A program made the translations under genes and the position numbers. From NCBI GenBank assembly GCA_018398585.1, contig JAGTTD010000005.1, positions 5,387,355 through 5,451,354 of the forward strand: DNA of 64,000 bases. The letters are read 5' to 3'. This document shows positions 44,150-63,371 of this stretch, piece after piece (the first letter of the stretch is position 1; each line of letters opens with the position of its first letter). Below the pieces are notes generated by a model. It saw only the letters and a list, made by a program, of their open reading frames with translations. It did not search any database and was not told where the DNA came from. The DNA is from Simmondsia chinensis. Taxonomy: Eukaryota; Streptophyta; Magnoliopsida; Caryophyllales; Simmondsiaceae.

Positions 44150-44905
44150 AGGGATACTATCACTTGGATATTGTCACCTAAGTACCCATACTTCAATATA
44201 TACAATGAGATACTTTGAAGTTTTAATATTTTATCACCTAGGTATCCTATGTTGAAATTTGATGAATTTTTGTAAGAGATGAACTAAATTTATACAGAAA
44301 ATGCTGATGTATTACATGGTTACGATAATATATGCCAATTATTTTGGCAATAATTCAGCAAATAACCGATAAAAAATTCATTGAACGTATATGTAAACTA
44401 CTTATATATTGTCTAATTTATGTGTAATGTTATCATTTTTAGCAAAAAATATTATATTCTAATAAAGATGCTAATATATTTTCGAAATTATGTTTCATTT
44501 TAGCATATCCAATGAAAATTTATCGAATTTCGACAAAAGTATACCTAATTAATATAATATTAAAATCTTAAGATACCTAATTAATAAAATGTTCAAATCC
44601 TAAGGTATCCTATATTGAAACATCAGAGTACCTAAGTGAATAACCAAACCTTAGAGTACCTAAGTGATAAAAACAACATTCTCAGTACCCCAATGGCTCT
44701 TGCATAAGCAGGGTCTGGGGGATCCTGAAGAGAGGCTGTTTTTGAAAACCCCCAACCTGAGGGGTGCAACACGAAGACTTCTCAGGAGGTCACCCATCTT
44801 GGTACTACTCTCACCCAAGTATGCTTAACTTCGAGTTCTAATGGAATTCGATGCTTGCGTGTTGGTACCCTCTTAGGTTAGAGTACCTTAAGTGATAATT
44901 TTCCT
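44150..44905. mobile_element. Multi-repeat-TIR MITE family, copy 2, split by a SINE
   Basis: Same family as the neighbour at 43575: left modules CACCTAAGTACCC and TATATACAATGAGATACTTT, right modules TACCTAAGTGATAA. The right terminus is interrupted by the SINE at 44671-44877. Array units (about 4990-5640), 28070-28790 and 57360-58050 hold further members. Confidence 0.7.
44671..44877 (-). mobile_element. 5S-headed SINE with about 20-bp target duplication
   Basis: The minus strand starts CCTAAGAGGGTACCAACACG, then the 5S-like head (ATTAGAACTCGAAGTTAAG, GATGGGTGACCTCCTGAG), the body TTGGGGGTTTTCAAAAACAG, and a tail with GCAAGAGCCATTGGGG. TTAGAGTACCTAAGTGATAA stands at 44651-44670 and, with one extra T, at 44878-44898. 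The middle of the usual tail (GCGTACATCC) is missing. The target is the TIR of a MITE, so the SINE is younger than that MITE. Confidence 0.85.
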
Positions 44906-46877
44906 TAATAATAATGGCATTTATTTTAGAATGTTATTATTGTCGGAATAAAAAATATTATTTTTAATGGTGTTCATACGTTTTTATAAAGAAGCTCTGA
45001 TATTATAATTATAGATATATTCTGGTATAAACTCATAGTTTGAGCAATACATATAATAAAATTAAAAAATACGAAAATGTCTTTAATTTTAAGTTATAGT
45101 TCCGGAGGTTTTATAAAACAGCTAAATGAAATAGTAATTTAATAAATTTACTTTATATTGAAATTTGAAAAATAAGTAAGTATTTTTTGCTATAAATATT
45201 GAATTTTTTTAGATACAATTTTTATAGTCAATATCGAATATTATTAAATATCCTAAAAAATTAAAAATTATGTAAAAATTCTATATGTATATACATACAT
45301 TCACATATATACGATGTATGTATATGTATATTTATTGTTAATTTTGCATGTATAACACATGACTACTTGCGTGTCAAATACCATGGAATATTGATGACTC
45401 ATGTGCAACATGCTTTCTGTATATAAATGTTGGTGCAGAAAAAACTTGAGTAAGGAAAAAAAAAACGTGAAAGAGAGAAAGATTGAGAATGAAAACAGAG
45501 AATAGAGAAGATCGGGAAATATTTGAATGGAAGAAAAATTTATCTGATTGTTGAGTTCTGAAATAAAATACTTACTATTTTTTTAAATATATTTAAGTTT
45601 GTATTTTTATTTTCGTTCTTTTAAGTATAATATGTTTCTAGATTTATAATATTATTTGATTTATACCCTGGTGTTGACCTAATTGGCTAGGTCAACCAAA
45701 GATGAAGTTCATAATGTCAAATCAATCATTGAAGGGAAAAGAGGCAACGTTAACTTAGACAAGATCTAGTGATAAAATTATTAGGATTGAGATCTTTCAA
45801 TAAATTAATTTAATATTTAAATCTTATCTTATCTATCCATAAAAAATACAGACAAAAAAAAAAAACTTTTTTATTACGATAAGAACATTACACACTTTTT
45901 TTAATAGGGAGCAACAATTTGGAGAAATAGAGGATTCGAATTCGATAGGTAGCTAAAGAGAACTGCTATTTTAACCACTAAGTCGATCCAAACAAGTTTA
46001 CTAAGACAACATTTATTGCATAAGAACGTGGTATTAAAACATGAAGTATTTAGATTACAGTAAATCCAAACTTATCTCTATTAAGTATCATAAATTACAA
46101 ACATTACTTAAACAAAAACAACCCCACGACGAGATCGGATTCAAGTAAGAGCTGCCAAGTTTAGATAAGTTGAGAAATTCTTAAAAACATTATAATCAAC
46201 GAGATCCTAATTTAGTCTCTGCATATTCTCAAAGTTAAGACCCGAAAACAAAAGGATATAGAGTCTAAGACTGAGTTCCTCTCAACCAAAGAGGAAAATA
46301 TTTACATTTATTGCAGGGAGGATGTTTTCCACGATATTCTCACGTTATGTCTCACTTCAACTTCAACATATCCAAGTACGAACCTCATACAAATTTATAA
46401 AAAGAAACTATTTTCTTTAATTAGAAAGAAATTTTTTAGAAACAAAATATTTTTGATGGGGGTACAAAATTTTTCATAAAGAATATATATATATTTTTGA
46501 TCAAAAAAAAAAACCTCATCTGACAGAGAAACGATCACATGATTATGAAATCTCAAACTCTAAGAAGTGAAAATCAAATTCTGAAGAATTCATAGGACAA
46601 AATGCTCTTACATTTCCCACCATTTTATTTTACACAAATTCAAAACACAAATACAACATGAAATTCACAATGTTTATCAGTTTCATGAGCTCGAATTCGA
46701 GATACAGACAACAAATGCATCAGTGTACATGAACCTGGGTTTAACAAGCTGCCATTTCTGCTTGAAACAGCTGCAAAAAGCTTGAATCTTGAAAAAAATA
46801 CTCTCTTGATTCAGCCAAAAGAATAGGGAAAATAATCTCCTTCCACTCTTCTTGGGTTCCGGGATGCGGCAAAACTG
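44906..46877. other. AT-rich intergenic DNA between two minus-strand genes
   Basis: No supported reading frame. It contains short microsatellite-like AT runs (46480-46500), A runs, and a 9-bp-arm hairpin at 45673-45696 listed separately. The right end should contain the 3' UTR of the casein kinase gene. Confidence 0.6.
45673..45696. promoter_or_regulatory. Perfect inverted W-box hairpin
   Basis: GTTGACCTA, a 6-base loop and TAGGTCAAC form a perfect inverted repeat. Each arm contains TTGACC, the core of the W box bound by WRKY factors. It lies about 1.2 kb 3' of the casein kinase stop and 2.6 kb upstream of the PP2A-subunit promoter region. Function is unproven. Confidence 0.4.
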
Positions 46878-55588
<8,711 letters not shown>

Positions 55589-56190
55589 CACTTAAAAAGG
55601 CTAATATCCAGTATCGCATATAAACCCAACTTTAATTTTTTTCACCCTCGGGTTCAAATCCTTATTTGCCTATCCATTTCAGCCTTTTCAGTGATCAATT
55701 GCCAAATAATACATTGCAAATCAATCAATCATCCTCAAACAATCACAAAGGGGAAATCAAATCCATCACAAACCCTTATCTCCCATTTACAACATACAAT
55801 CACCAAAATTATGCACTAAAGATCACGCCTTTATCTCACAACCACCGATCTAATGTCTCAAATCAATGACCCAAATCTCAGATCATCAACCCACATTACC
55901 CCAAATAATCAAATGCCTCAAATTGAAAGAGGGGTGATTCAAAAACCAAAAAAAAAAAAAAACAAATTTATCAGCATCAATGCTGAAAATTGGTTCAAAA
56001 ATCGTCAAAGAAACAATTGGATACAGAGAGAGAATGAGAGCAACATGGAAGAGAGGATGATTAATCGATGAATTTGAGACAACCCCACTTGAGAATTTCA
56101 ACAAAGATTTATTTTTATTTTTCCTTTTCTTCCTCCTTTTTGTTATTCCCGGTTGCCCTCTTCTTGTTCTTCTCTCCACCGCCTGTTCCT

Positions 56191-56332
56191 CCACCGTGGT
56201 ATCTCTCTCTCTCTCTCTCCGTCTCTTTCTCTCTCTATGATGAATTGAATTGCTGGTGGTGGAAAGGGGTAAATGAATGAAGGGAAACGGTGGGAGAGAG
56301 TGGAGAGAGAGAGAGACACAGAGAGAGAGATG
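56191..56332. repeat. Inverted CT/GA tracts in the CKL gene leader or promoter
   Basis: A CT-rich tract (about 56191-56236) and a GA-rich tract (about 56292-56332) on the same strand are complementary, with about 55 bp between them. CT-rich leaders are common in plant genes. The pairing of the two tracts could form a hairpin in the transcript or DNA. Confidence 0.6.
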
Positions 56333-56372
56333 AGGTGATCGTGTTTTGGGGTGTGGTGGACGAGGGAGATGG

Positions 56373-56378
56373 CACGTG
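56373..56378. promoter_or_regulatory. G-box upstream of the CKL gene
   Basis: A perfect CACGTG palindrome lies about 785 bp upstream of the start codon and about 40 bp beyond the CT/GA tracts. It is therefore in the likely promoter. It is the binding core for bZIP and bHLH factors; use is unproven. Confidence 0.45.
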
Positions 56379-56469
56379 TGAATGGATGTCGGTAATATGG
56401 GAAGGGTGACGTTAATCATTTTTGCAAATTTGGTCGGAGAATGTCATTATCACGTAAAATTATTATTAT

Positions 56470-57295
56470 TAAAAAAGATTACAGTTTTTAATCGGGGTAC
56501 GCATGGGTCGGATATTCTATTCAAAATGTATCTCTGTTTGGATATTCAAAATACTAAAATCGTCAAAACTATTACTCATAATGTAATTTAAAAAATCGGG
56601 TACCCAAATCAATCAAGTACCCTAAAAGATCGGTTTGGATCACATGGGGTCGGGTTCCTGCCAATTTAATTAAAGTTTCTTATAAATTCAATTTTACAAA
56701 AGACATAAACAATTATTTACTAATATACTATTAAGTCATTTGTGAATATACTATAAAATTATTATAACACCATTCAATTTTATCTTCATAATTTAAAATT
56801 AAAAGCTTTACAAATGCGTAAAAGTTCAAGGATTTTATACAGAGAGATAGAGCATAGCAAAAAACAAAAAAAAAGCATTGGTATTCTACTACTCAACTAT
56901 TCAACTATTACTAATAGCTGGCGAAACTTTAAAATTTTTTAATATAAAAATAGGGTAAGCTTTGTTGAAAAAAGAAAGAAAAAAATACATAGTTTGAAAA
57001 ATATTTGTTGGGATTTAAAATTGAACCTGCAACCTTAATATTTAATGAAGATAACATAATCAACATTCTAAATAAATTATAAATATTTATTTAGGACAAT
57101 ATATAAAAAATCAATATCAAGTCGGATCGGGTACTCAAAAATTTTCCAAAATGACAATTGTAACCAAACTTGTATCCATAGTTCAACGGGTTGGGTATAT
57201 CCTAACTAGATCTTTGCGGGTCGGTTACCCTAATGTTTCGGTTTTATTTTTGAGTTTTCGGTTACAGGTACTTTTGCTCACCCTTAATTTTTAAA
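56470..57295. mobile_element. Decayed hAT-like element
   Basis: The right end in reverse starts TTAAGGGTGAGCAAAAGTAC and contains several GGGTCGG/CGGGTA motifs. Similar motifs (GCATGGGTCGG, GATCGGGTACTC) occur through the segment. This resembles degraded non-autonomous hAT ends. No open frame; the left end is uncertain. Confidence 0.4.
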
Positions 57296-57359
57296 GCAAT
57301 TTTATGATTGGCAATAATAATTTTTATTATGATAATAATAACTCCCATTTGGTTATTGG

Positions 57360-58050
57360 GGCGAGAAAATTTATTGCTTAAGTTGATGTTTGAATATTTA
57401 TCTCCTGAATACTCTAATATTTAATATATGCAATGAGATACTATGCAGTTTAAATATTTCATCATCTAAGTACTCTATGTTGGAATTTGATGAATTTTTG
57501 TAAGAATATGATCAATTTTTTGCAAAAACTACTGATGCAACACAATTATGATAATATATATAAATCATGTCAATTTTTGTAACTACAGGTGGTGGATTAT
57601 CCCCCCACCTAAACTAGCTTATGTATTAGATTGTGATCGCGGTTATAGTGGTTGGGCCTACGGCCGTTTTGATTGATCAAAAAAATATATAAATCGTGTT
57701 AATATTTTCATCAAAAATTTCACTGATATTAATATAAACTACCAAATTTTGTCGAAACTATGTGTCATGTTAGCATTTTCTGACAAAAAATTAACAAATC
57801 CTAACGAACATACAAATATATTATCTGAACCATGTTTAATTTTAGCATTTCCAAAGAAAATTTATCGAACTTTTTTTGTCAAAAATTTATCCAATTTTGA
57901 CACAAAGATATTAAATTGATGAAATTATAAAATTTCGGGATATCTAAATGATAAAATATTTAAACATCAAGGCACCCCACTGTATGTATTATAATGTTAG
58001 GGTACATAACTAATAAATAGTTAAATCTCAGGGCATATAAGTGATAATTT
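57360..58050. mobile_element. Multi-repeat-TIR MITE family, copy 3
   Basis: The left side has TTGATGTTTGAATATTTATC, TATATGCAATGAGATACTAT and CTATGTTGGAATTTGATGAA. The right side has TATTATAATGTTAGGGTACA and CTCAGGGCATATAAGTGATA. These are the same modules as at 43575 and 44150. The interior is split by a small LINE piece (57579-57685). Confidence 0.65.
57579..57685 (+). mobile_element. Short LINE 3' fragment with about 20-bp target duplication
   Basis: About 107 bp ending TTTTGATTGATC plus seven A. The flanks are TATATAAATCATGTCAATTT (from 57557) and TATATAAATCGTGTTAATAT (from 57686), which match apart from substitutions. A severely 5'-truncated insertion. Confidence 0.6.
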
Positions 58051-58949
58051 TCGTAGGAGCAAGTTTTTTTTTAATAGAGGTGAGAAGATCCTGTTATGTT
58101 TTGTTTAACACATAAAATTAGAATTGAATTGTAAAAGTATAATTGTAATTGATGAAATTTATTCATTTGTCTGGCCGAATAAGTAATTGAAATTCGAATT
58201 ATAATTTCACAATTAATAGCCCCGAGTTTTGATTGAATCGAATTAGATCATTGCAAATCTCAAGTCAATTAGGGTTGGATTTAGTTGGATTGGATCATTT
58301 TATATTCAAATTATTTCGAGTTTCAGTAGGATCGAATTGCATTGCTCGAGTCGTTTTGGAATTCGAGTTAGAACAGATCGGGTTTAAGTTGGATAGGGTG
58401 ATTTTAGGATCGAGAGGTCAATCAAGTTGCATCGTTTCAAGTTCCAAGTTACCTGGGCTGGATCAAATTTAGCCCGAATTGAATTGTGTCACATCATGTT
58501 TTGTTTTAGGCTGCATTTCATTTTATTTTTCAATAATTTAAAACTTTGAAAAATCCTTAGAGTATCTAGGTGATATATACTGGAACCTCATGGTACCTAA
58601 TAGGAGCCCCCATTACCGGTTAATTGTACTGTTTAACTTATCGGTTTAGTAACCATTTAAGAAATTTGTGAAAATTCAATAACCGTTACCACCCGTTTAA
58701 AATCAGTTAACTAGAATTTCGGTTTCGGTTAGTTCTGTCTGGTTTGTCGGTTAACCACTTATTGAAAAAGAAATTCAAGTATTCTTCTCGCCCATTTAAA
58801 TCTTAAAATTTTGCTACTTCTATGCGCTCAAAGAACAGACAAATCAACTAACCACTTAGGTTTAGATTGTCAATTAGATATCTAAGTGTACACAATCAGA
58901 TTGGCATAGGCTATGAATTTAAAAGGTTGAAACTATATTGAATTGAACT
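58051..58949. repeat. Array-like filler and unclassified repeats
   Basis: Bases 58190-58560 loosely resemble the array-unit filler (GAGTTTCAG, GGATCGAATTG, TCGAGTCGTTTTG motifs). A trace of the multi-repeat MITE terminus follows (58555-58612). Bases 58612-58760 have CGGTTA/GGTTTCGGTT motifs like a degraded hAT end. No gene. Confidence 0.4.
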
Positions 58950-59075
58950 CAACAACAACAACAGACCCAATGCCTCAAGGGCTCCCGCATAAACACGGTC
59001 TGGGAGGGGTGGGATATATACAGCCTTATCCCTTCAAGGTGTTACCCTAACGGGAGGCTGTTTCCGAATATTTAC
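58950..59075 (-). mobile_element. SINE/RTE tail fragment
   Basis: In reverse: CGGAAACAGCCTCCCG, AAGGGATAAGGCTGTATATA, GGGAGCCCTTGAGGCATTG, then (GTT)n. The sequence stops before any 5S head. Confidence 0.7.
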
Positions 59076-59414
59076 CCAATAGTCTATAACTTATAATACA
59101 CAACTCGAATACTCTAGGTTTCGGTTCAATTTTTTCGGTCTCGGGTTTTGGTTAAAAGGCATGTCTAAGCTTCTTTTATGCAAAAAATTGATTTTTCCTC
59201 GAAAAATTACTTTTTTCAAAATTAACTATGTTTGACTTGAAAAAAAAAGTGTTTTGATTAGAAATACAAACTATTTTTTTACTTTTGGCAGAAGCAAAAA
59301 CTACACATTTTACAAAAATATTCCTAATAAAAATATTTTGTTTATATAAGCACTTTTACTAAAAGTGCTTTTGAAAAAAATAATTTTTTCATAACATAGT
59401 CAAATAGGCCATAA

Positions 59415-59750
59415 ATTCCCCCAAAAAAAGCAAAAAAGCATCATACTCCATTATCTTTGAAGCGGATAACAAAATCCTTATCGATGCTGTTAATAGTGAG
59501 GGAACGTCACTTTGGGAGATCCAAGTCATAGTGGATGATATATGCTCCTTTTCATGTTCTTTTAGTAATGTTTCTTTTGTTTGGTGTTCTAGAAATTGTA
59601 ATAGAATTGTCCATTTTGTGTGTAAGTGGCACTGCTCAGGTATTTGTTCGCATGATTGGTGGGTAAACATTCCCCCATCTCTTTCTCGGATTGCAATGAA
59701 TCATAGTTGGCTTGAGGGCGTCTTCGTGCTCAAAAAAAAAAAAAAAAAAA
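59415..59750 (+). pseudogene. 5'-truncated L1-type LINE, RNase H C-terminal end
   Basis: Reads FEADNKILIDAVNSEGTSLW, then VIVDDICSFSCSFSNVSFVW and NCNRIVHFVCKW. This is the C-terminal half of an RVT_3-type RNase H domain of plant LINEs, closing with poly(A) at about 59731-59750. It is a different LINE lineage from the one in the hAT elements, judged by wording. Confidence 0.7.
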
Positions 59751-60685
59751 ACAAATTTTGTTTTTTAAACATTGATAATGCCCGGGGGAAGGAGATGCCA
59801 GACAATGTTACTCGGACTCGGGAAGAAGGGTCGGGTACGAGTGTGGATCTGAAGGTCAGACGCTTGGATTATAAAATTCTAAGATACGAGGATCTGGTCA
59901 ACAAGTGTTCTGACTTTTTTATTGGGTACGGGTACGACTCGGACTCAAGCTCTACTCATTTATTAATTTACCTGTGTATTTCAAATACTAATGAAAATAT
60001 AATTTTAAATTGAATCTTATTTTATCATTTATAACAATATTTAATTAGTTTTTCAAAATATCAAGCTTTTAATTCATTGAATGAAAATTTAATATTATAA
60101 TATTAAAAATTCTATTTACTAGAAATGTAAATTTTTTTTTAAAGCATGTGTAGCTTTCCAAGACATGGGGAAGGGAGACGTGTCATATGGGGAAGAGAAA
60201 TAATAATAGCTGTCAATTAAATCTGTAATAAATAATGTCATTAAAGTGCCTTTTTACTCAAAAAGTAAATAATGTCACTTCTTTTTTTTTTTCAATTTCG
60301 TTTTGAACAAGTCAGAGTCGGATCGAAGGGTCGGACACGTATCCCGGGTCGTGTCGTGTCGACCTGGGTACGTCTGGTAAAATCAAGGATCCGGGTATCA
60401 TAGATACCAGACTAAAACCCACGTCCGAAAGTTGGCCAACTGCCATCCCAACCATCAGAACGAACCGAGACCGGCTCGTACTAACAAAATAAAAGCTAGG
60501 AAAATACTTCACGAGCCAAACAGCCCAAATGGCCCACCTCCCCATGCCAAGCTACAGAAGTCAGCCAATTGTAAGGCACTTCCCATATCCACATGCACTC
60601 TTATCCATACCAAGCATGATGTATTTCAACATCCAATAAAGCTCTTCCTTTCTGATTCCTGATGCAGACACTTCATTCAAAATCT
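59751..60685. other. Intergenic DNA, probable decayed DNA transposon
   Basis: GGGTACG/GACTCGG motifs cluster at 59810-59950 and again, partly inverted, at 60310-60400 (GTCGGATCGAAGGGTCGG, GGGTCGTGTCG). This hints at a non-autonomous element between them. I could not fix ends or a target duplication, and see no gene. Confidence 0.35.
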
Positions 60686-60691
60686 CCCGAT

Positions 60692-61060
60692 CTTCGTTTT
60701 GGTTTTATCGGATGTCTCCCAAGCAACTGTATTCAAATTCCCAAGAGCAGCAGAATTTAGAACTTGGAGTTGATAATGATGAAGATCTGATGCGTCTTAA
60801 TAGGTAAATACACCAAAAAGATCATTTTTTACGTCAGTAAGGAGATTATAAGGTTTCCTCTAAGAAGGACAGTCACCAGAAAGTCCGTTTCAATTTTGTC
60901 GGATGCCTCTAGAGTGAGCATTTGCATTCAAAGTCTTAAGAGCATCAGAATTTAGTATCTCAAGTTGATGATGAGGATGCATCTTAATAGGTAAATACTC
61001 TAAAAACAGTCATTTTTTTTTCATCAGCAAGGAGATTACAAGGTTTCCAATAAGGACAAT
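60692..61060. repeat. Tandem duplication of about 190 bp upstream of the PPR gene
   Basis: Two diverged direct copies (about 60692-60872 and 60884-61060) share GTCGGATG, AGAATTTAG, TTGATGATGA-like, CTTAATAGGTAAATAC and GGAGATTA(T/C)AAGGTTTCC. The second ends about 110 bp before the PPR start codon, so the pair lies in its promoter or leader. Confidence 0.8.
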
Positions 61061-61167
61061 GAAGAAGGGAGATTAGCGAGCTTCAAACTCAGTAAATACA
61101 CGAAAATAGACGTGTTTTAACCATCAAGTCAACTGAAGGAAGCTCGCCAAAAGATTCAATTATCCAA

Positions 61168-63371
61168 ATGACCATATACTCTGCAGAAACCTTCCCTCAG
61201 TTTTTACCCTATAATGCTCAGCTCAAGCCTGCCACAAGTTCTAATCCGACCTTCATAATCTGTAAAAGAACAAGCCCAAGTGAGAATTTCACCAAAAGCA
61301 TACATCAATCCAAGGTTTTTAATGGCGCAACGAGATTGCAAGTCCTCAATTCGCTCGATATCAAAGAGACCCAGTTGATGAAATTGCTCAAAAAGTCCTA
61401 CAAAGAAGGGAAATACAATGATGCACTTTATTTCCTCAAATGTATGGTTAGTAGGGGATCCAAGCCTGACTTGGTTTTATGCACAAAGCTCATCCAAGCG
61501 TTCTTTGAGTCTAAAGATGTCGATGGAGCGGTTGAGGTGATGAAAATCTTAGAAGCGTATGGCGAGCCTGACTTGTTTGTTTACAACGCAATGATTAGTG
61601 GGTTCTGTAAGGCGAATAGGATTGAATCTGCAAACCGGGTGATTAATAGGATGAAGGATCGAGGATTTTCTCCTGATATTGTAACATACAATATAATGAT
61701 AGGGAGTTTGTGTAGTAGGGGGAAGCTTGATTTGGCATTGAAAATGTTGGAAAAATTGTTAGCAGATGACTGTCAGCCTACTGTGGTTACTTACACGATC
61801 TTGATAGAAGCGACTATAGAAAAAGGAGGGATCAGTCAAGCGATGAAACTCTTTGATGAAATGCAATCAAAAGGGCTTCAACCCGATATGTATGTTTATA
61901 ATACAATCATCAGAGGCATGTGCAAAGAGGGAATGTCAGAACAAGCTTTCGCCTTTACTCGGAGCCTCCCCTCGAAAGGGTGCCACCCGGATGTCATATC
62001 GTATAATATTCTCTTACGAGCGTTGCTTGATCGAGGAAAATGGCGAGAAGGTGAGGAATTAATGGAGGAAATGCTATCTAGAGGCTTTGAACCGAATGTC
62101 GTTACCTACAGCATACTAATAACTGCATTTTGTAGAGAAGGAAAAGTGGAAGATGGCCTAAAAATGATGAAAATTATGATGGAAAAGGGGCTAAAACCGG
62201 ATAATTATAGCTATGATCCACTGATTTCTGCATTTTGTAGAGAGGGGAAATTGGATTTGGCCATTGGGGTACTGGATCTTATGATATCTAATGGGTGCTT
62301 GCCAGATATTGTCAATTACAACACAGTATTGGCTGCTCTATGTAAGAATGGGAAGGCTGATCAAGCGTTTGAGATGCTCGATAAGATTAACGAACTGGGT
62401 TGTCATCCTAACGCGAGCTCATACAACTGTTTGATCAGTGCATTGTGGAGCAGCGGGGATCGATCTAGAGCTATAAGGATTGTCTCCAAGATGGTAGATA
62501 AAGGGATTGAACCGGATGAAATAACTTACAATGCGGTGCTATCTTGTTTGTGCAGAGACAGGATGGTGGAAGAAGCTAAGCAGGTACAAAAATCAGAAAT
62601 TATTCAACGGAAGCATAAAACACATGGAAACAAGTAACACAAAAATTTATATAGAAACATTCTATCAACTAGAGCAAAAGACCACAAATTTCAAACGGGT
62701 GCCTAATCCACTATAATATTCTGAAATTACAATATCTAATTGTAACTCCAAAACCCCATCCAAACTACAAACTCTCCCACAACTTAACTTTTAAACGGAA
62801 AAGTTGCAAGCCTTCACAATTAAAGCACTTGAGCATGACTCCCTTCATATTCGAGTGAACCACCCTCAACAACATCAAACAAAAAACCCGAAAAGAAACA
62901 CTCACAAACTAATTTCCCATACTCTTTACGTACCCAGGGCATCCCTGGCACTACAAACACTCACACACCCCTTACAACTTTCTCCCTTTTTTTGTTTTTT
63001 TTTTTTTTTTTTTCATATACTAACTTTGAGGTAATAATACATAACAGGTGCTAAGGGACATGGAGGGCTGTGGATTTAAACCGTCAGTCATCAGCTATAA
63101 CATGATGCTGCTTTGTCTGTGCAAAGAACACAGGATAAGCGACGCGGTCGAGTTGCTAGAGGAGATGGTGGAGAAGGGGTGTCAACCAAATGAAACTACT
63201 TATATTCTGTTGATTGAAGGGATTGGATTTGCAGGGTGGCGTGTTGAGTCTATGGAATTGGCAAATTCACTGCTACATATTGAAGCTATTTCCCATGATT
63301 CTTTCAAAAGATTGAGAAAGACTTTTGGAGTGCTTGATGAACATAAAGAATTTGTGCACTCTGGTAACTAG
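61168..63371 (+). CDS. P-class pentatricopeptide repeat protein gene, 2 exons
   Basis: Exons 61168-62583 and 63048-63371 join as AAGCAG|GTGCTAAGG in frame (EEAKQ-VLRDME), giving 579 aa. PPR proteins bind organellar RNA, one motif per base, and serve in its processing, stability or translation. The N-terminus (about 1-60) is rich in Ser, Thr and Lys with few acids, as in a plastid or mitochondrial transit peptide. About 13 PPR motifs of 35 residues run from about residue 70 to 560, recognisable by PD(I/V)VTYN(I/T)(M/L)I and GxxxxA. The end (LLHIEAISHDSFKRLRKTF) has no E or DYW extension, so it is not an editing-type PPR. The wording resembles the chloroplast-predicted At3g04760 group, from memory. 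The ATG is the first in frame. Unspliced RNA would add 17 residues and stop at 62637, losing two to three motifs. Confidence 0.92.
63018..63024 (+). promoter_or_regulatory. Intron branch-point motif of the PPR gene
   Basis: TACTAAC, a perfect match to the branch-point consensus, lies 24-30 nt before the 3' splice site (ACAG ending at 63047). It follows a T-rich tract. This supports the intron call. Confidence 0.6.

Noticed and set aside
55886..56419. A 177-codon minus-strand frame upstream of the casein kinase start.
   Set aside because: It is low complexity (Ser, Pro and Arg/Glu runs from CT/GA repeats) and lies in the presumed leader or promoter. It has no family likeness.
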